Origin: Selaginella moellendorffii
Taxonomy: Eukaryota > Streptophyta > Lycopodiopsida > Selaginellales > Selaginellaceae
Direction: 5' to 3'
NCBI RefSeq assembly: GCF_000143415.4
Contig: NW_003314317.1
Coordinates: 186,001 to 250,000, forward strand
Length of the DNA stretch: 64,000 nucleotides
In this document: one piece after another, positions 12,195 through 22,838 of the stretch
Position numbering within the stretch: position 1 is the stretch's first letter
Layout of the letters: each line of letters begins with the position of its first letter
Translations under genes and position numbers: made by a program
The notes under the pieces: generated by a model
What the model was told of the DNA's origin: nothing
Seen by the model: the letters and a program-made list of their open reading frames with translations, nothing else
Database searches by the model: none

Positions 12195-13264
12195 ATGTGT
12201 CTCCGGCGATTGATTCGCACTAAGGTGAGTGATTCGATCGAGAAATTTGCTACTGAGGGTAAGATCGATCTCTCATTTTGATTTCCAAGACCTCGGAGGA
12301 GCGCGAGGTTACCTATGGCTCTGCCTGTCTCAAGGGCAGATCCTCGCATCCCATGGAGGATTTCTTCGTTGCCGACTACAAGGAGATCAAGGAAGGGGAC
12401 AACACACACGACCTGGGATTGTTTGCAATCTACGACGGGCATCTGGGACACAACGTTCCAGCTTATCTCCAGAAGAACCTCTTTGACAACATTCTCAACG
12501 AAGTACGTTCTTAGTTTGTTTTCTTTGTTTCGCGATTGAATCTGGATTTCACTTGCGAAAACTTCCATAGCCAGGATTCTGGAGCGATCCCAGCAGTGCC
12601 ATTCGAAATGCCTACGAAAGAACAGACAAGACCATCCTCGAGAAATCGACAGACTTGGGCATTGGAGGATCCACAGCAGTCACAGCGATTCTGATAGACG
12701 GCTCCCGGCTACTCGTCGCGAACATAGGCGATTCTCGAGCGGTTTTAAGCCGCGGAGGCGAGGCTTTGCAACTCTCGGTGGATCACGAGCCCGGACAACC
12801 GGCCGAGCGAGACACCATCCAAAACAAAGGTGGATTTGTCCTCAAACTCCCAGGTAAGCACAAAACCTTCCACATTCTCAGGACAAAGCGAAATCAATGA
12901 ATTCTTTTCAGGTGATGTGCCTCGCGTGGATGGCCAACTTGCGGTGGCTCGAGCTTTCGGGGACAAGAACCTTAAAGACCATCTAAGCGCCGATCCAGAC
13001 ATCAAGGAAGTTGCCATCGAGCCGAAAGACGAGTTCCTGATACTCGCGAGCGACGGACTCTGGAAGGTAATCCGAGCGGAAATGATCTCTTGAAAAAACG
13101 CTCGCTGCGATACTCTGCAGGTGATGAAGAACCAGGAGGCGGTGGATCACATCCGGAAAATTAAAGATCCAAAGCACGCCGCCGAGAAGCTGACGTCGCA
13201 GGCCGTTTTGTTGAATAGCTCGGATGATATCTCCTGTGTCGTTGTCCACTTAAGGAAGAAATAA
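12195..13264 (+). CDS. Protein phosphatase 2C (plant group F-like)
   Basis: Five exons (12195-12224, 12290-12502, 12571-12853, 12912-13066, 13121-13264) give exactly 825 nt, or 274 aa, in a continuous frame ending in TAA. PP2C motifs in order: [29 protein letters not shown] (metal-binding Asp/Gly), [57 protein letters not shown] (catalytic Asp) and [13 protein letters not shown]. The protein lacks any long N-terminal extension and matches the small soluble PP2Cs (Arabidopsis PIA1/WIN2-like group F) rather than the ABA co-receptor clade A. It is a Mg/Mn-dependent Ser/Thr phosphatase. The 3' end converges on DUF936 with a gap of about 375 bp. Confidence 0.93.
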
Positions 13265-13638
13265 AACGACAAGAGAATGGAATCGACACAAATCAATACT
13301 GTACATTCCTTGTAACTTTGCAAGGGGAGGAATCCAAGCCTGGAAACTTTGTGTTCTTCCTGTAAACTTTGTTCTCACCTTTTTCTTCCTGGAAAATTTC
13401 TTCTTCCTGGAACTTAGTTCCTGTCCGCGAAGTTAGATCCAGCGCAGCTTCCTCCCAATGATACAACAAATGCCAGCTTCAAACCATTCTTCTCTTTCGG
13501 CCACCATAGCCTTCCTTCCAGCTGGAGAAGAAAAGCTTTTTATCTCGACGAAGAGCCTTCCATCCCGTCCAAAGAGGCTCGAGTCTTCCATCCAACCGAG
13601 ATATAGAAGAGCTCGAGTCTTCCAGCGAAGAGCTTCTT
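13265..13638. other. Convergent 3' flanks of PP2C and DUF936
   Basis: The region contains the 3' UTRs of two convergent genes. A small imperfect repeat of a 'gctcgagtcttcca' unit occurs around 13568-13625. No separate gene is apparent. Confidence 0.5.
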
Positions 13639-16280
13639 CTATCTCGTCGACGAGTCTTTCACGAACACCATCACTGACTGGCTGCCCAGAGCCGACGCTG
13701 CCGACTCGACATGCTGGAGGAGGAACTCGTAGATCTTCCGCTTCAATCTCGCCAGCGTTTCTACAAACTGTGGCTCCAACGAGCTCTCGCCTTTGCCGCT
13801 GCCTGTAGCGTCCAGCCAATCGTTCACTCTCTTGAGTTGCGAGAGCATCAACGCGAGCTGGCTGTTGTGTAGTTGCTGCTGTTGCTGCTGCTGCTGAGCC
13901 CCGGTTACTTGCTCGGCGTCCATAGCTCCGCTTGCTTGGAAACCATTGTCCAGTGCTTCCTCTATGTGCTTGACGAACCAGCTCTGTGCTTCCAGCTGGA
14001 GTTGCATCGCTAGCTCGGCAGTGTCCTTGAGACCGTTTCCTCTCACCCATTCCATGGCCACTGGCTCCGGTGCCGGCTTGGGAACCGATGGCTCGTTGCT
14101 ACTTGTCTTGGTGCTTGACTTTAGAGTCGATCTTGCTGGAACAGCTGCATTGCCACCGTTCTTTCGGTTCGTCGTAGAAGCTCTCAAAGGCGAGGGAGGC
14201 CTTCCGGCGACTTCTGAGCCATCGCCACCTTTTCTCTTTTCTGCCGGGACTTGTTTTTTGTTGGAAGCTGGCTGTGGCGAGGACGCTGCGTTGAAGCCTC
14301 CATCGAGAACTAGAACAGCTTGGCTAGAGCCTTTGACTGTCTTGGACGAATCCTTCTTTGTCCCGGTCTTGCTTCCTATCGGCTTGCTTGAAACTGAGAA
14401 TGCGGCCAAGTCCGTCGACAATGCCGTAGCGATCCACTGGCAGGAATTTTTGGCTTTTTCTTTGGAAATTCGCGAGGCGTCGTCCTCCGACATAGCGGCA
14501 GCAGCACTGACGGGCGACGCAGTGATGCTCGACTCCGTGTTACTCGAGTCCTCATTTTGATCCGTCTCTGTTTTCTTTGTGACTGCTAGAGCTTGCGCAG
14601 TCGTAAAAGCCTGACCAAGTCTCTGATGGAAGTCAAAAAACTGCTCCACTGATGGTTGCGGGAGTTGTGGCTTTGACGTTGAACATAACTCTGCAAACAT
14701 ACTGCACATTCAAGTTATCAATGACCAACTAAAATATGACAAGATGACGACTGTTCACCTGATGCTACGGATCACGCATTCCGCCACGGATGCCTCTTGC
14801 AAAGCCTCCGATGCAGCAGCTGAAGCCGCATCACGCCTGCGGACAGCTTCCTGAAAATAATAAAAACGAAAAGAGTAAACACGCATTCAAAAGAACACAG
14901 GGATCCGCAAACCTTTCCGAGCTCAGCCAGGTTTGCAGGGAGGGAATCCCATGAAACGCTTCCGTCCGTCCATTTCTTGCTATTGATTATGATATTGCTC
15001 TCACCGGGCTGACTCTTTTGAACAGGCTCAGGTTCCCTTGTCGACTGCCCGGATTTTGCAGCTACTCTGTTTCCCTTTCTGGGGGTTGACACCCCATCAG
15101 TCTGACTGGGAGCTGGAGCTGGAACTGGAGGCGGAGGTTCGCTTTTCTGCTTGAGCTTTGCTGAAGTTAAAACCTGTGAACAGACAGATGAATGTTAGAA
15201 ATATGTTGTAATATGCAAAATACTCACGGAACTCTTTGATACGGGAGATCTTGACGATGTCTTGGCCTTCCCTTCCTTTGATCTGACCACGCCCTCCCAG
15301 CTTTTACGCAACGTTTTCGTGCTAGCTGGAAACACTTCAATTTTTAGTGACACCCCTGATCTCCTCTTCTTTGATTCCGGTGAACTGCTAAGTTTTTTTA
15401 AACCTTTTGTAGACGCTCGAGTAGAGACAGGAGATAAAGTCGGCCTTGGCAGAGGAAGCTCGTGGTAAGGAACTTTTCTATCTTCAGAACAGCTAACCAC
15501 ATTTCGGCCTGGAAGTTTGTCTGAATTTGCCTTGGTTCCTGTACCTGCTTTGTCCTTTACTGTCACAGATAATTTCGCAGATAATTTCGAAGGCGTAGAA
15601 GCAGTGTAACTCTCGTCAAAGTCGAGCTTGGACCTAGAAGACGTTCTGTCTTTAGAAGAAACTGATCGAGATAGCCTGTCATTGCTCTTCAGAAACCCAT
15701 CCCTGTCCAGTGATTTCGATAGACTATCGGCCGTCCCTACTCTACTCAAGTGTTTTGATCCCGGATTATCCATAACAGCCCGCTCAGCAAACTTGGCTGC
15801 AACGCTTTCCGCAGAAAATGGATCAAACTTCTTCTTAGCGTTCCTGTTCATGGCATTCTCGATGGCATCCACGGTGGGAACTAAATTCGCCGGTCCACTC
15901 TTGACGTTGGGAATAACTGTAGCCACGAGGTCCTCAGGAGTACCAACGCATTGATGCCTTCCCGGAAGAGCTCTCACACCCTTGAGCAGCGGAACCGGAG
16001 ACCCGTATTCAAGCCTATCAACGTGTATAAACTGGCCGAGCTGGAGCTTGTCACTGAGAATCAAATCGTCATGCTCCTCGGCCAACGAAACATAAGTTGC
16101 ATGTGAAGAGTCTGACACCTTGAGGTAGAAACCGTGATTCGGCCAAAGCTCTCCTCCGGCTAGCGCAGGAACAATCCCAATGACTTGCAGCAAAACCGAG
16201 CGATACTCCCCTGCGACTTTGGTCTCAGAGCTCATGTTTTGCAAGAGCTTCACCAGCACCCCTGGAGTGAGGCTCGCCAT
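13639..16280 (-). CDS. DUF936 family protein
   Basis: Four exons: 16280-15228, 15173-14913, 14850-14759, 14701-13639; splices are in frame. ATG at 16280-16278 has a good context (CCATGGCG). The N-terminal 120 residues are the DUF936 signature: [76 protein letters not shown] and [18 protein letters not shown] long Ser/Lys-rich, probably disordered middle follows. The C-terminal conserved part contains [12 protein letters not shown], a helical region, an eight-Gln tract (about 13870-13895) and [22 protein letters not shown]936 proteins are plant-specific and of largely unknown function; some family members have been linked to microtubules or stress, and I claim no function here. Confidence 0.92.
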
Positions 16281-17687
16281 GGCTGTGAAAAAACTCCTGT
16301 CCCTGTTTCCCTGTCCCGTGAATTCTAGCTTCTACTGACCCTGTAGATCCAATCTCGAGGCCGCGAGCGCATCACGCAGTCCATATATCTCGCTTCCGAA
16401 CTTTCCCCCAATTGGAAGCTAGAACGAGAGGTGAATACCTGGTCAGCAGCAGTGAGCCTTATGCCCTTTCAGATCCACACGCATCCAAGACGAGGCTCGA
16501 AGGAATTACTCCTGCGCAAACAAAACAGCAAAGACGAGACCACGTCAAGACAGGCATTGAGCAAAAGCCTTAAGACGATCTAACAAGCCTTTGAAGATTC
16601 AAAGCACAGGAAAAACAAAAAACAAAAAAAAAACCAGGAAGAGCAAAAAAAAAGGAGAGAGTGTTGTTACACCATCTCCTTCACGAACTGCGCCGCATTT
16701 GCCTCGGCAAGCCCAGAGTTACCAACCATAGCCAGAAAAGTACGCGCGGGGAGGATAGAAAAAAGAGGCCGGGAATGAGATTTTTGACAGCAACACTTTC
16801 CTAGAGCGCGGATAAAACGAGCTCCGCGCTGCGACGTTTGCCAGGACGAGCAGGCACTAAACACCAAAATGCCCTCCTTTACGAGACACCGCTCACAGAA
16901 ATTACCAGAGCTAGAGCAAGCATGGATTTGCGAGGAGTGCTCTAGCTGCCTCACATCGCTAAGCAGGGATTTGCAGAGCTCCCATCATGAATGCTTGCTT
17001 GCAGCGCGCGCGAGAGAGCGCGAGAGAGAGGAGGGAAGACGCGACGCGACTGATTACCGCAAGAGCACTCTCCTTAGCTTACCTTAGCTGCAAATCACGC
17101 AAGAAATGCTGCTTCCAGACGGCGCCCGATCCGACATCCCTAGCTCGCCATCGCCGCCGATCGCCGCCTCCGCCTGCCTCGACGCCACGAATCGCGAAGA
17201 AACTCCGCCCAGGGTTTCGCGATTTCCCACGCGATCGAAAGAAAAACTCTAGCGAAATATTTTGGCACAATTAAACACGCAACCGCGACTGGAGCGCAAG
17301 CGTTTGGGGTCCTTAACCACGACAGTCACGGCGACTAGTCGCTCGCGACTCTTCCACGTGTCGGGCATTGACTCGCCAGTCCGGGCTAATCATACGAGCG
17401 CCTCCAATCGTCGTGCGTACGAAATTCGAGCTAGCTATACATCCATGCCATACAGGGCCCATGCATCTATATCCACGGTGGCTAATGAGTTCACGCGTCG
17501 CGATCCAACGGTCCACGTCACGGGGCCTGCCCCACAGACAAAAGAGAGTGATGTGGACCGGCGAATGTGCGTTGCTAGCTAGCATTGCAAAAAGCCTTGA
17601 GTTTAATCATAGGAATCTTTGTATCCTAAGCTTCTTTAGTTCTAATAAATAGAAGGATTGTTTCACTAGAATTTAGGGTTTATATTC
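16281..17687. other. Intergenic: divergent promoter region between DUF936 and the PP1-like gene
   Basis: About 1.4 kb between divergent starts. It has an A-rich tract at about 16600-16660, a GA-rich microsatellite-like stretch (17008-17036) and a GC-rich segment (17125-17180) containing 'agggtttcgcg', a type common in plant 5' UTRs. A minus-strand frame at 16954-16667 and several small plus-strand frames have no recognisable domains and start with non-ATG codons or lack context. I leave them uncalled. Confidence 0.4.
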
Positions 17688-18710
17688 GTGGAATCGCACG
17701 CTCTGGACGATCTTATAACTCGCCTTCTCAAACGGTCGGGCGAGCCAGTCCCAATGACTGAGCAGGAGATTGAGAACTTATGTGACAGTGCCGCACAAAT
17801 CTTTTTATCGGAGCCATCACTGCTCGAGCTTAACGCTCCCATCGTCGTGTGTGGTACGTTCCATCTTAGGTTTAAATTAACCATGTGGAATCTTGTAAAA
17901 CCTTAAAATTTTAGGTGACATCCATGGGCAATACAGGGACTTGCTCAAGATCTTCAACATTGGAGGCTTTCCTCCCAGATCAAACTATCTCTTCCTGGGG
18001 GATTACGTCGATCGGGGCAACCAAAGCCTAGAAACCATTTGTTTGCTGCTCGCGTACAAGGTCAAGTATCCACAGAACTTCTTCTTGCTGCGGGGAAACC
18101 ACGAAGACTCACAGGTCAACAAAGTATTTGGCTTCTATGACGAGTGCGTGGGGCGCTACAAGAGCGAGGATGTTTGGAAGTGTTTTAAGCGATGCTTTAA
18201 GTGCCTCCCCATTGGAGCGTTGATCGGGAAGAAGATCCTGTGCGTGCATGGAGGCATCTCGCCGGAGTTAGATTCCCTGGACCAGATTAGAGATATTACA
18301 AGGCCAGTGGACGTTCCAGAGAGTGGGCTATTGACGGATTTGCTATGGTCGGATCCATGTACGTGGGGAAACGGATGGAACCATAGTTTGCGTGGATGCA
18401 GCATGACGTTTGGCCCAGACCTTGTGAAGGAGTTTACTGCCAAGCACGGTTTGGATCTTATATGCAGAGCTCATCAAGTACGTGAATATTTCTACCCTTT
18501 ACCTTTCATCTTGTGGTTAATTTCTAGGTTGCGAACGATGGATATGAGTTCTTTGCAGATGGCAAGCTTGTGACGATTTTTTCGGCTCCATGTTATATGA
18601 ATAAGAATAATTTGGCTGCTATCATGATAGTGGATGAGAGACTGTTGTGCTCTTATAAAACATGGGCTAAATGGTCCCAAACCAATTGTGACTCTGTCAC
18701 GTTGGTGTAA
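17688..18710 (+). CDS. Divergent PP1-type Ser/Thr phosphatase catalytic subunit
   Basis: Three exons; introns about 17854-17914 and 18490-18529; stop TAA at 18708-18710. Metal and catalytic motifs are kept: [29 protein letters not shown] and ICRAHQ. Unusual changes: GNHEC has become GNHED, RGVSYTFG has become RGCSMTFG, and the C-terminal loop normally reading SAPNYCGEFDNAGA is [13 protein letters not shown]. That loop (beta12-beta13) binds natural inhibitors such as okadaic acid and microcystin in canonical PP1. Homology with PP1 extends upstream to about 17688 ([13 protein letters not shown]), but the codon there is GTG and an in-frame TAG lies at 17667. The true start is therefore in an unseen upstream exon, or is the internal ATG at about 17754, or the gene is damaged. 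Confidence 0.8.
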
Positions 18711-19313
18711 TAATTTGTTGTGTGTTCCATACAGCTATTTAGTTTGCTCACTGATCAATTAGAAGTTTAAAATTATAAATATGTTTATAATTATAACACA
18801 AAATTAATTTTATTACATATCAACCATTATATAATAGAATAAACTAGAATGTACTATTTAGGAGAGTTATGATAAACATGTTTATAAATTATAAATACAA
18901 GATTATTCTAAATTGTTAGATCCTAGAATATCTAAGCATACTCAAGGTACTACCTTGCTTAAATAAATTAAAAATCAAATTTTATAATTGTGAGCTCAAA
19001 GTGTATAGCTATGATGCCATATGCTAATATTAATAACTATACATTAAAATTAGCATGGTAGGATTTTGATAGCCTTTTGCTCCTATATATAAGTTAGGTT
19101 TTTGAGTTAATTGATATATACATTTCTATATTCCCTTTCCATATTTCATGCACTCACATTGGTGGAAATGAAGGGCAATTTTAATTGTCTTTGAAGAGTG
19201 CTTGGTTTGGGATTTTGGTTTAGATCTAGCTTTTACGTTATTTAGATGTCACTTTTTTATAACTTTTTCAATTTTTTCGCTTTTATTTTTTTCCTTTTTT
19301 TTCGTTCATCTTC
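18711..19313. other. AT-rich boundary between gene arm and repeat block
   Basis: Composition falls abruptly after the PP1-like stop. I see no coding potential. The right end (about 19255-19312) is a T-rich run just before a retroelement gag remnant. Confidence 0.5.
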
Positions 19314-20130
19314 ATGGCAGAGCAGCAACTTCCTCCTCCTTTGACTTTGGAGTAATAGTTAGTGTAATTGTTTAATGCTATGCAGTTGTAGTTGAATAAT
19401 CAAATTCAATTGATGGCAACACTCATGGCACATAGTACAATTCTTTCTGCTCTTGCTGCTAATCTTTGCATTTGGCAGAAGTTCTTCCATGAGAATCCTA
19501 AGGATGATGAGTACCATTGGTTCAATCACATTATGGTGATTGCCACATATCATTGTTGAGATGATCCTCAACATTTGAGTGAATTTCCCACATGTCTCCA
19601 AAGGACAGTTGCAATGGTATAATAGTTTGAGCACAACTACTTATGCGAATTAGAGTACTTTCTTGGATGTCATCAAACATATATTTGGACATGCTGACGA
19701 TTGTAATAATATCTTTCAGCAAATGCATCATCTTCGTCAAGGGCTATTTGATTTAGTGATGCAATTTGGCATTTGTTTCCAAAACTTTTTATTTTGTGCA
19801 GAGCTCAATATGTTGGAAAGGATCATATTGGGAATATTGTTGTTAGCACTTTGTCAAAATCTTAAAAGATTTATGCATGCACTTGTTCTAACCACTCTTG
19901 ATGATGCTTTTCCCTTGGTACAACATTATAAGTCATCACCTCTTCCACTTTTCCAGCTCCACTTCTTATGGGAGATGATCCTATTCCAATTGAGGTTAAT
20001 ACTACTATTGCCCAAGACAAGGGCAAGGATGTGATTGTGATAATAATATCCATTACTGGGTGTGTGATGAGATTGGTCACACATATCAACATTGTTAACA
20101 TTATCCAAATTAACATATTCCATTTTTTGG
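19314..20130 (+). pseudogene. Decayed LTR-retrotransposon gag
   Basis: A start-like ATGGCAGAGCAGCAA at 19315 opens a frame broken by many TAG/TAA codons where CAG/CAA/CGA/TGG would be expected, plus frameshifts. Recognisable pieces are FFHENPKDDEYHWFNHIMVI, DDPQHLSEFPTCLQ, IKHIFGHAD.CNNIFQQMHH and LDLVMQFGICFQN, ending in a damaged zinc knuckle (CDEIGHTYQHC, about 20060-20100). This is a retrotransposon gag of the 'R.W...F...L..YFP' class. No intact LTR could be tied to it. Confidence 0.65.
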
Positions 20131-20219
20131 GTGGAGACTTAAGCCCCAATTCCGGAATAGGACTAATAGAGGTTGTGAGTGAGACTCTTCCAAATGCTTG
20201 GAGGTATGGTTAAGTGACT

Positions 20220-20705
20220 AAAGTAGAATGGAAAATTTAATTTGCTTACACTAACATGGTGTGGAACTTAGGTTTAGACCCAAGTCAAATATAGAACTAG
20301 GATAAACACACAATCGGGAGCTAAACTATGCCTTAAGTTAGTCAGTTATACCCAACCTGCTTGCTATCTCTATATCTCCTTACTATATATTTAGAACCCC
20401 TCCCATAACCCCCCTCCTCCCCCCCCTTGAAGAATGCATGCTTTGGGCTTTCACCTTTAGCCATCTTTAGTACTAAGAGTTAGTCTCTGGGACTAATTTA
20501 AAACTTACTAAATATGGAATAGTGCTAGATTGTGAATTTGGCATGGAATGAATACTATTGTGTTTAGAATAATCTCTACATTCCATAGATATACCAAATT
20601 AGCAAATTTAAACACTTTTTATAAATAGCAATTAGGATTGAACAAGAAAAACACAAGGTGCATGATAGCAAGGGTGTTTGGCAGATATGGTAAGTTATCA
20701 TTTAG
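20220..20705 (-). repeat. Family A LTR, partial (3' LTR in element orientation)
   Basis: Closely similar to 22395-22838 and 56320-56733. Shared landmarks are the 'aacttaggtttagacccaag' start, a poly-C tract after 'tatatttagaacccc', 'cttgaagaatgcatgctttgggc' and the edge 'ggtaagttatca'. Orientation is inferred from the primer-binding site beside the 22010 copy. The left part of the LTR is missing. Confidence 0.6.
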
Positions 20706-22009
20706 CAAATATTGAGTAAATGAACGTTATAACCTTTTTCCAAAACCTTATAAACAAATTTTAAGGAATCAAGGTACCAACTCAAGCTTAGCATAATGGA
20801 TCATCATTGAGAACCAAGTCAAAACTACTTCAATGCTACTTATTGCAAGTAGACTATCTTCACTATCAACCACTTTAGGGTTGATCATTGTTTAACCAAA
20901 CAACTTCGTAAACACATTGCTCATTATCATATGAATATAATATAAAATCACAATGATTTGATCATTAATCAAGCAACACCTATATCATTACTTCAAAGGT
21001 TTATGTGAATATCAAGTGCCAGCTCAATTTGATAAAATGCAACATAAATACCACATCCCATTAATAAAGATTTACAACACCTACCACCACTAATTTTTGT
21101 TCACAATATTGACAAGCTCATGCCACTCTCTTTCCGACCAAACACAAAACTTATCCAACACCAAGTTACTCAAGGAACAATAGCAAAGTTCCCTAAAAAA
21201 GAATTAAGCATTGCAACCCACGTCTTCAATAATAAGCCTAGACAAAATGGGTTAGCTCTTCACCCATCCCACAACTCACCATTTGTAAGACCATTATAAT
21301 CGACACACATCAAGGTAAAGACTCTTGATTGCATGATATGAACACAAGTAATAAGTTAACACCTCATTGCAAATCATCTTTCCAAAAAGAGAAAATAATT
21401 TATGTGTTTGATCCTTTGTCCTTGAGGACTCTCTTTTCAGTCTCATCTTTGACCAAACTTCAATCTTGCTTTTGCACTGCCTTTAGTTCAATCCAAGAAA
21501 AGTTTATGAGAGAGCATGGTAATGATTATTTGAACCAGTAGACTAATCCTTACAATCTTGATTGATCCACTCATAATCATGCATAGAAAGGATCCACTAG
21601 TGCCATGCTAAATAACTATGGACTAACTTATTTGCCACTCATAACAAACCCAGAGAAGGTTTATTTTTACCCATGGTACAAAGAACAACTCATGAAAACT
21701 ACCAATAGGCTAATATTATTCCTACTAACTCAAAGTTCAACTTTGAGTTGCTAATGTGCCTCACTCATAAGCCCAAGCACAAACTCATGCAAAATGTTAT
21801 ATCTTTGTCCATCTTATGAGCCCAAAAGCAAGCTTATATATTACGGTACAAAAAGGTAACCAAAATCCATATCCAAGGAACAACTACGAAGTCTTAGCTA
21901 CCAAACGTGTATCCACTCAAATTGTCATTTTCATCTCTATGTATACAACGAGACTAGTTGCCTAATCTCATTAAGTAAAACTTACTGAAACTCATCCTTT
22001 AATACCAAA
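20706..22009 (-). mobile_element. Family A internal region (degenerate, no ORF)
   Basis: This 1.3 kb lies between two minus-oriented family A LTRs. At the right edge, 'tctttaataccaaa...'-type sequence next to the LTR reads on the minus strand as TTTGGTATTAAAGG, a decayed initiator-Met tRNA primer-binding site. No frame with retroviral motifs is visible, so the element is either deleted or non-autonomous. The same internal sequence recurs at 54,669-55,372 (direct) and within 54,035-54,668 (inverted). Confidence 0.5.
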
Positions 22010-22838
22010 TGTAATACATGTGGTTTTCACCCTTTATCCTATAGTGGTTTACCCTAGGATAACCATGAACTTAAACCCTTTATATGTCACGTGTCACATG
22101 CCATGTGTCCAAAGGACAATGGTGTGGAACCCAAGTTTCAAGGCCTTGGGCCATTAAACAAAGGTACGGAGCCAAACTTTTAAACATAGAGCTAAGGAGT
22201 GACAGAATTAAACCACAAAGCAACTCTTGAGCATATAATTCAAGGAGTGACGGAACAAAAGCACGAAGTGACTTGGAACAGTCTTAAAGCATCTAGCATT
22301 CCAATGCTAAGACCAATATGCAAAACGGAGCCAAATAAAATTTAGTGTTATTTCAATATACCAGTGGTCTAATGCAAAGATATGGGTACTCCATTAGCTA
22401 CCATAGTGTGAAGTTTGGTCTTAGACCCAAGCCAGATGCTGAATAAGGATAGGCATACAAGCGGGAGCTAAACTATACCTCAAATTGGTTAGATATGCCC
22501 AATTTACCCACTATCTCTACTACATATTTTGGAACCCCCCCCCCTCTTCCCCTTGAGAAACACATGTTTTGGGCCTCCACCCCAAGCCTCCCTTAGTACC
22601 AAGAGATAATCTTTGGGACAAGCTCCAAATTTACTAAATATGGAATGTCTTTAGATTGCGAATTTCGACACAGGACGAACACCATTGTGTTCAAGACAAT
22701 CTCTATATTCCGTAGATTTGCCAAATGAGCCAATTTAGCACTTTCCATAAATAACATTTGGGACTGAAATGAGACTAACATAAAAGGCATGATAGTGAAG
22801 GTGTTTGGTAGGCATGGTAAGCTATTATCCAATGTTAT
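22010..22838 (-). repeat. Family A LTR (5' LTR in element orientation)
   Basis: About 830 bp from 'tgtaatacatgtggttttcaccc' to 'ggtaagctattatcc'. The same sequence occurs at 55,373-55,676 (partial) and 55,911-56,733. It contains a poly-C run (about 22533-22543) and the repeated words 'ggagccaaa' and 'gagtgacgg'. The adjacent decayed primer-binding site on the left fixes the orientation as minus. Confidence 0.6.

Noticed and set aside
13946-14560. 204-codon plus-strand ORF
   Set aside because: Reverse strand of the DUF936 disordered region; low-complexity shadow.
16667-16954. Minus-strand frame ending GNSGLAEANAAQFVKEMV
   Set aside because: It looks protein-like at the end, but it starts with GTG, has no in-frame ATG or matching exon, and I recognise no family. 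More likely part of the DUF936 upstream region.
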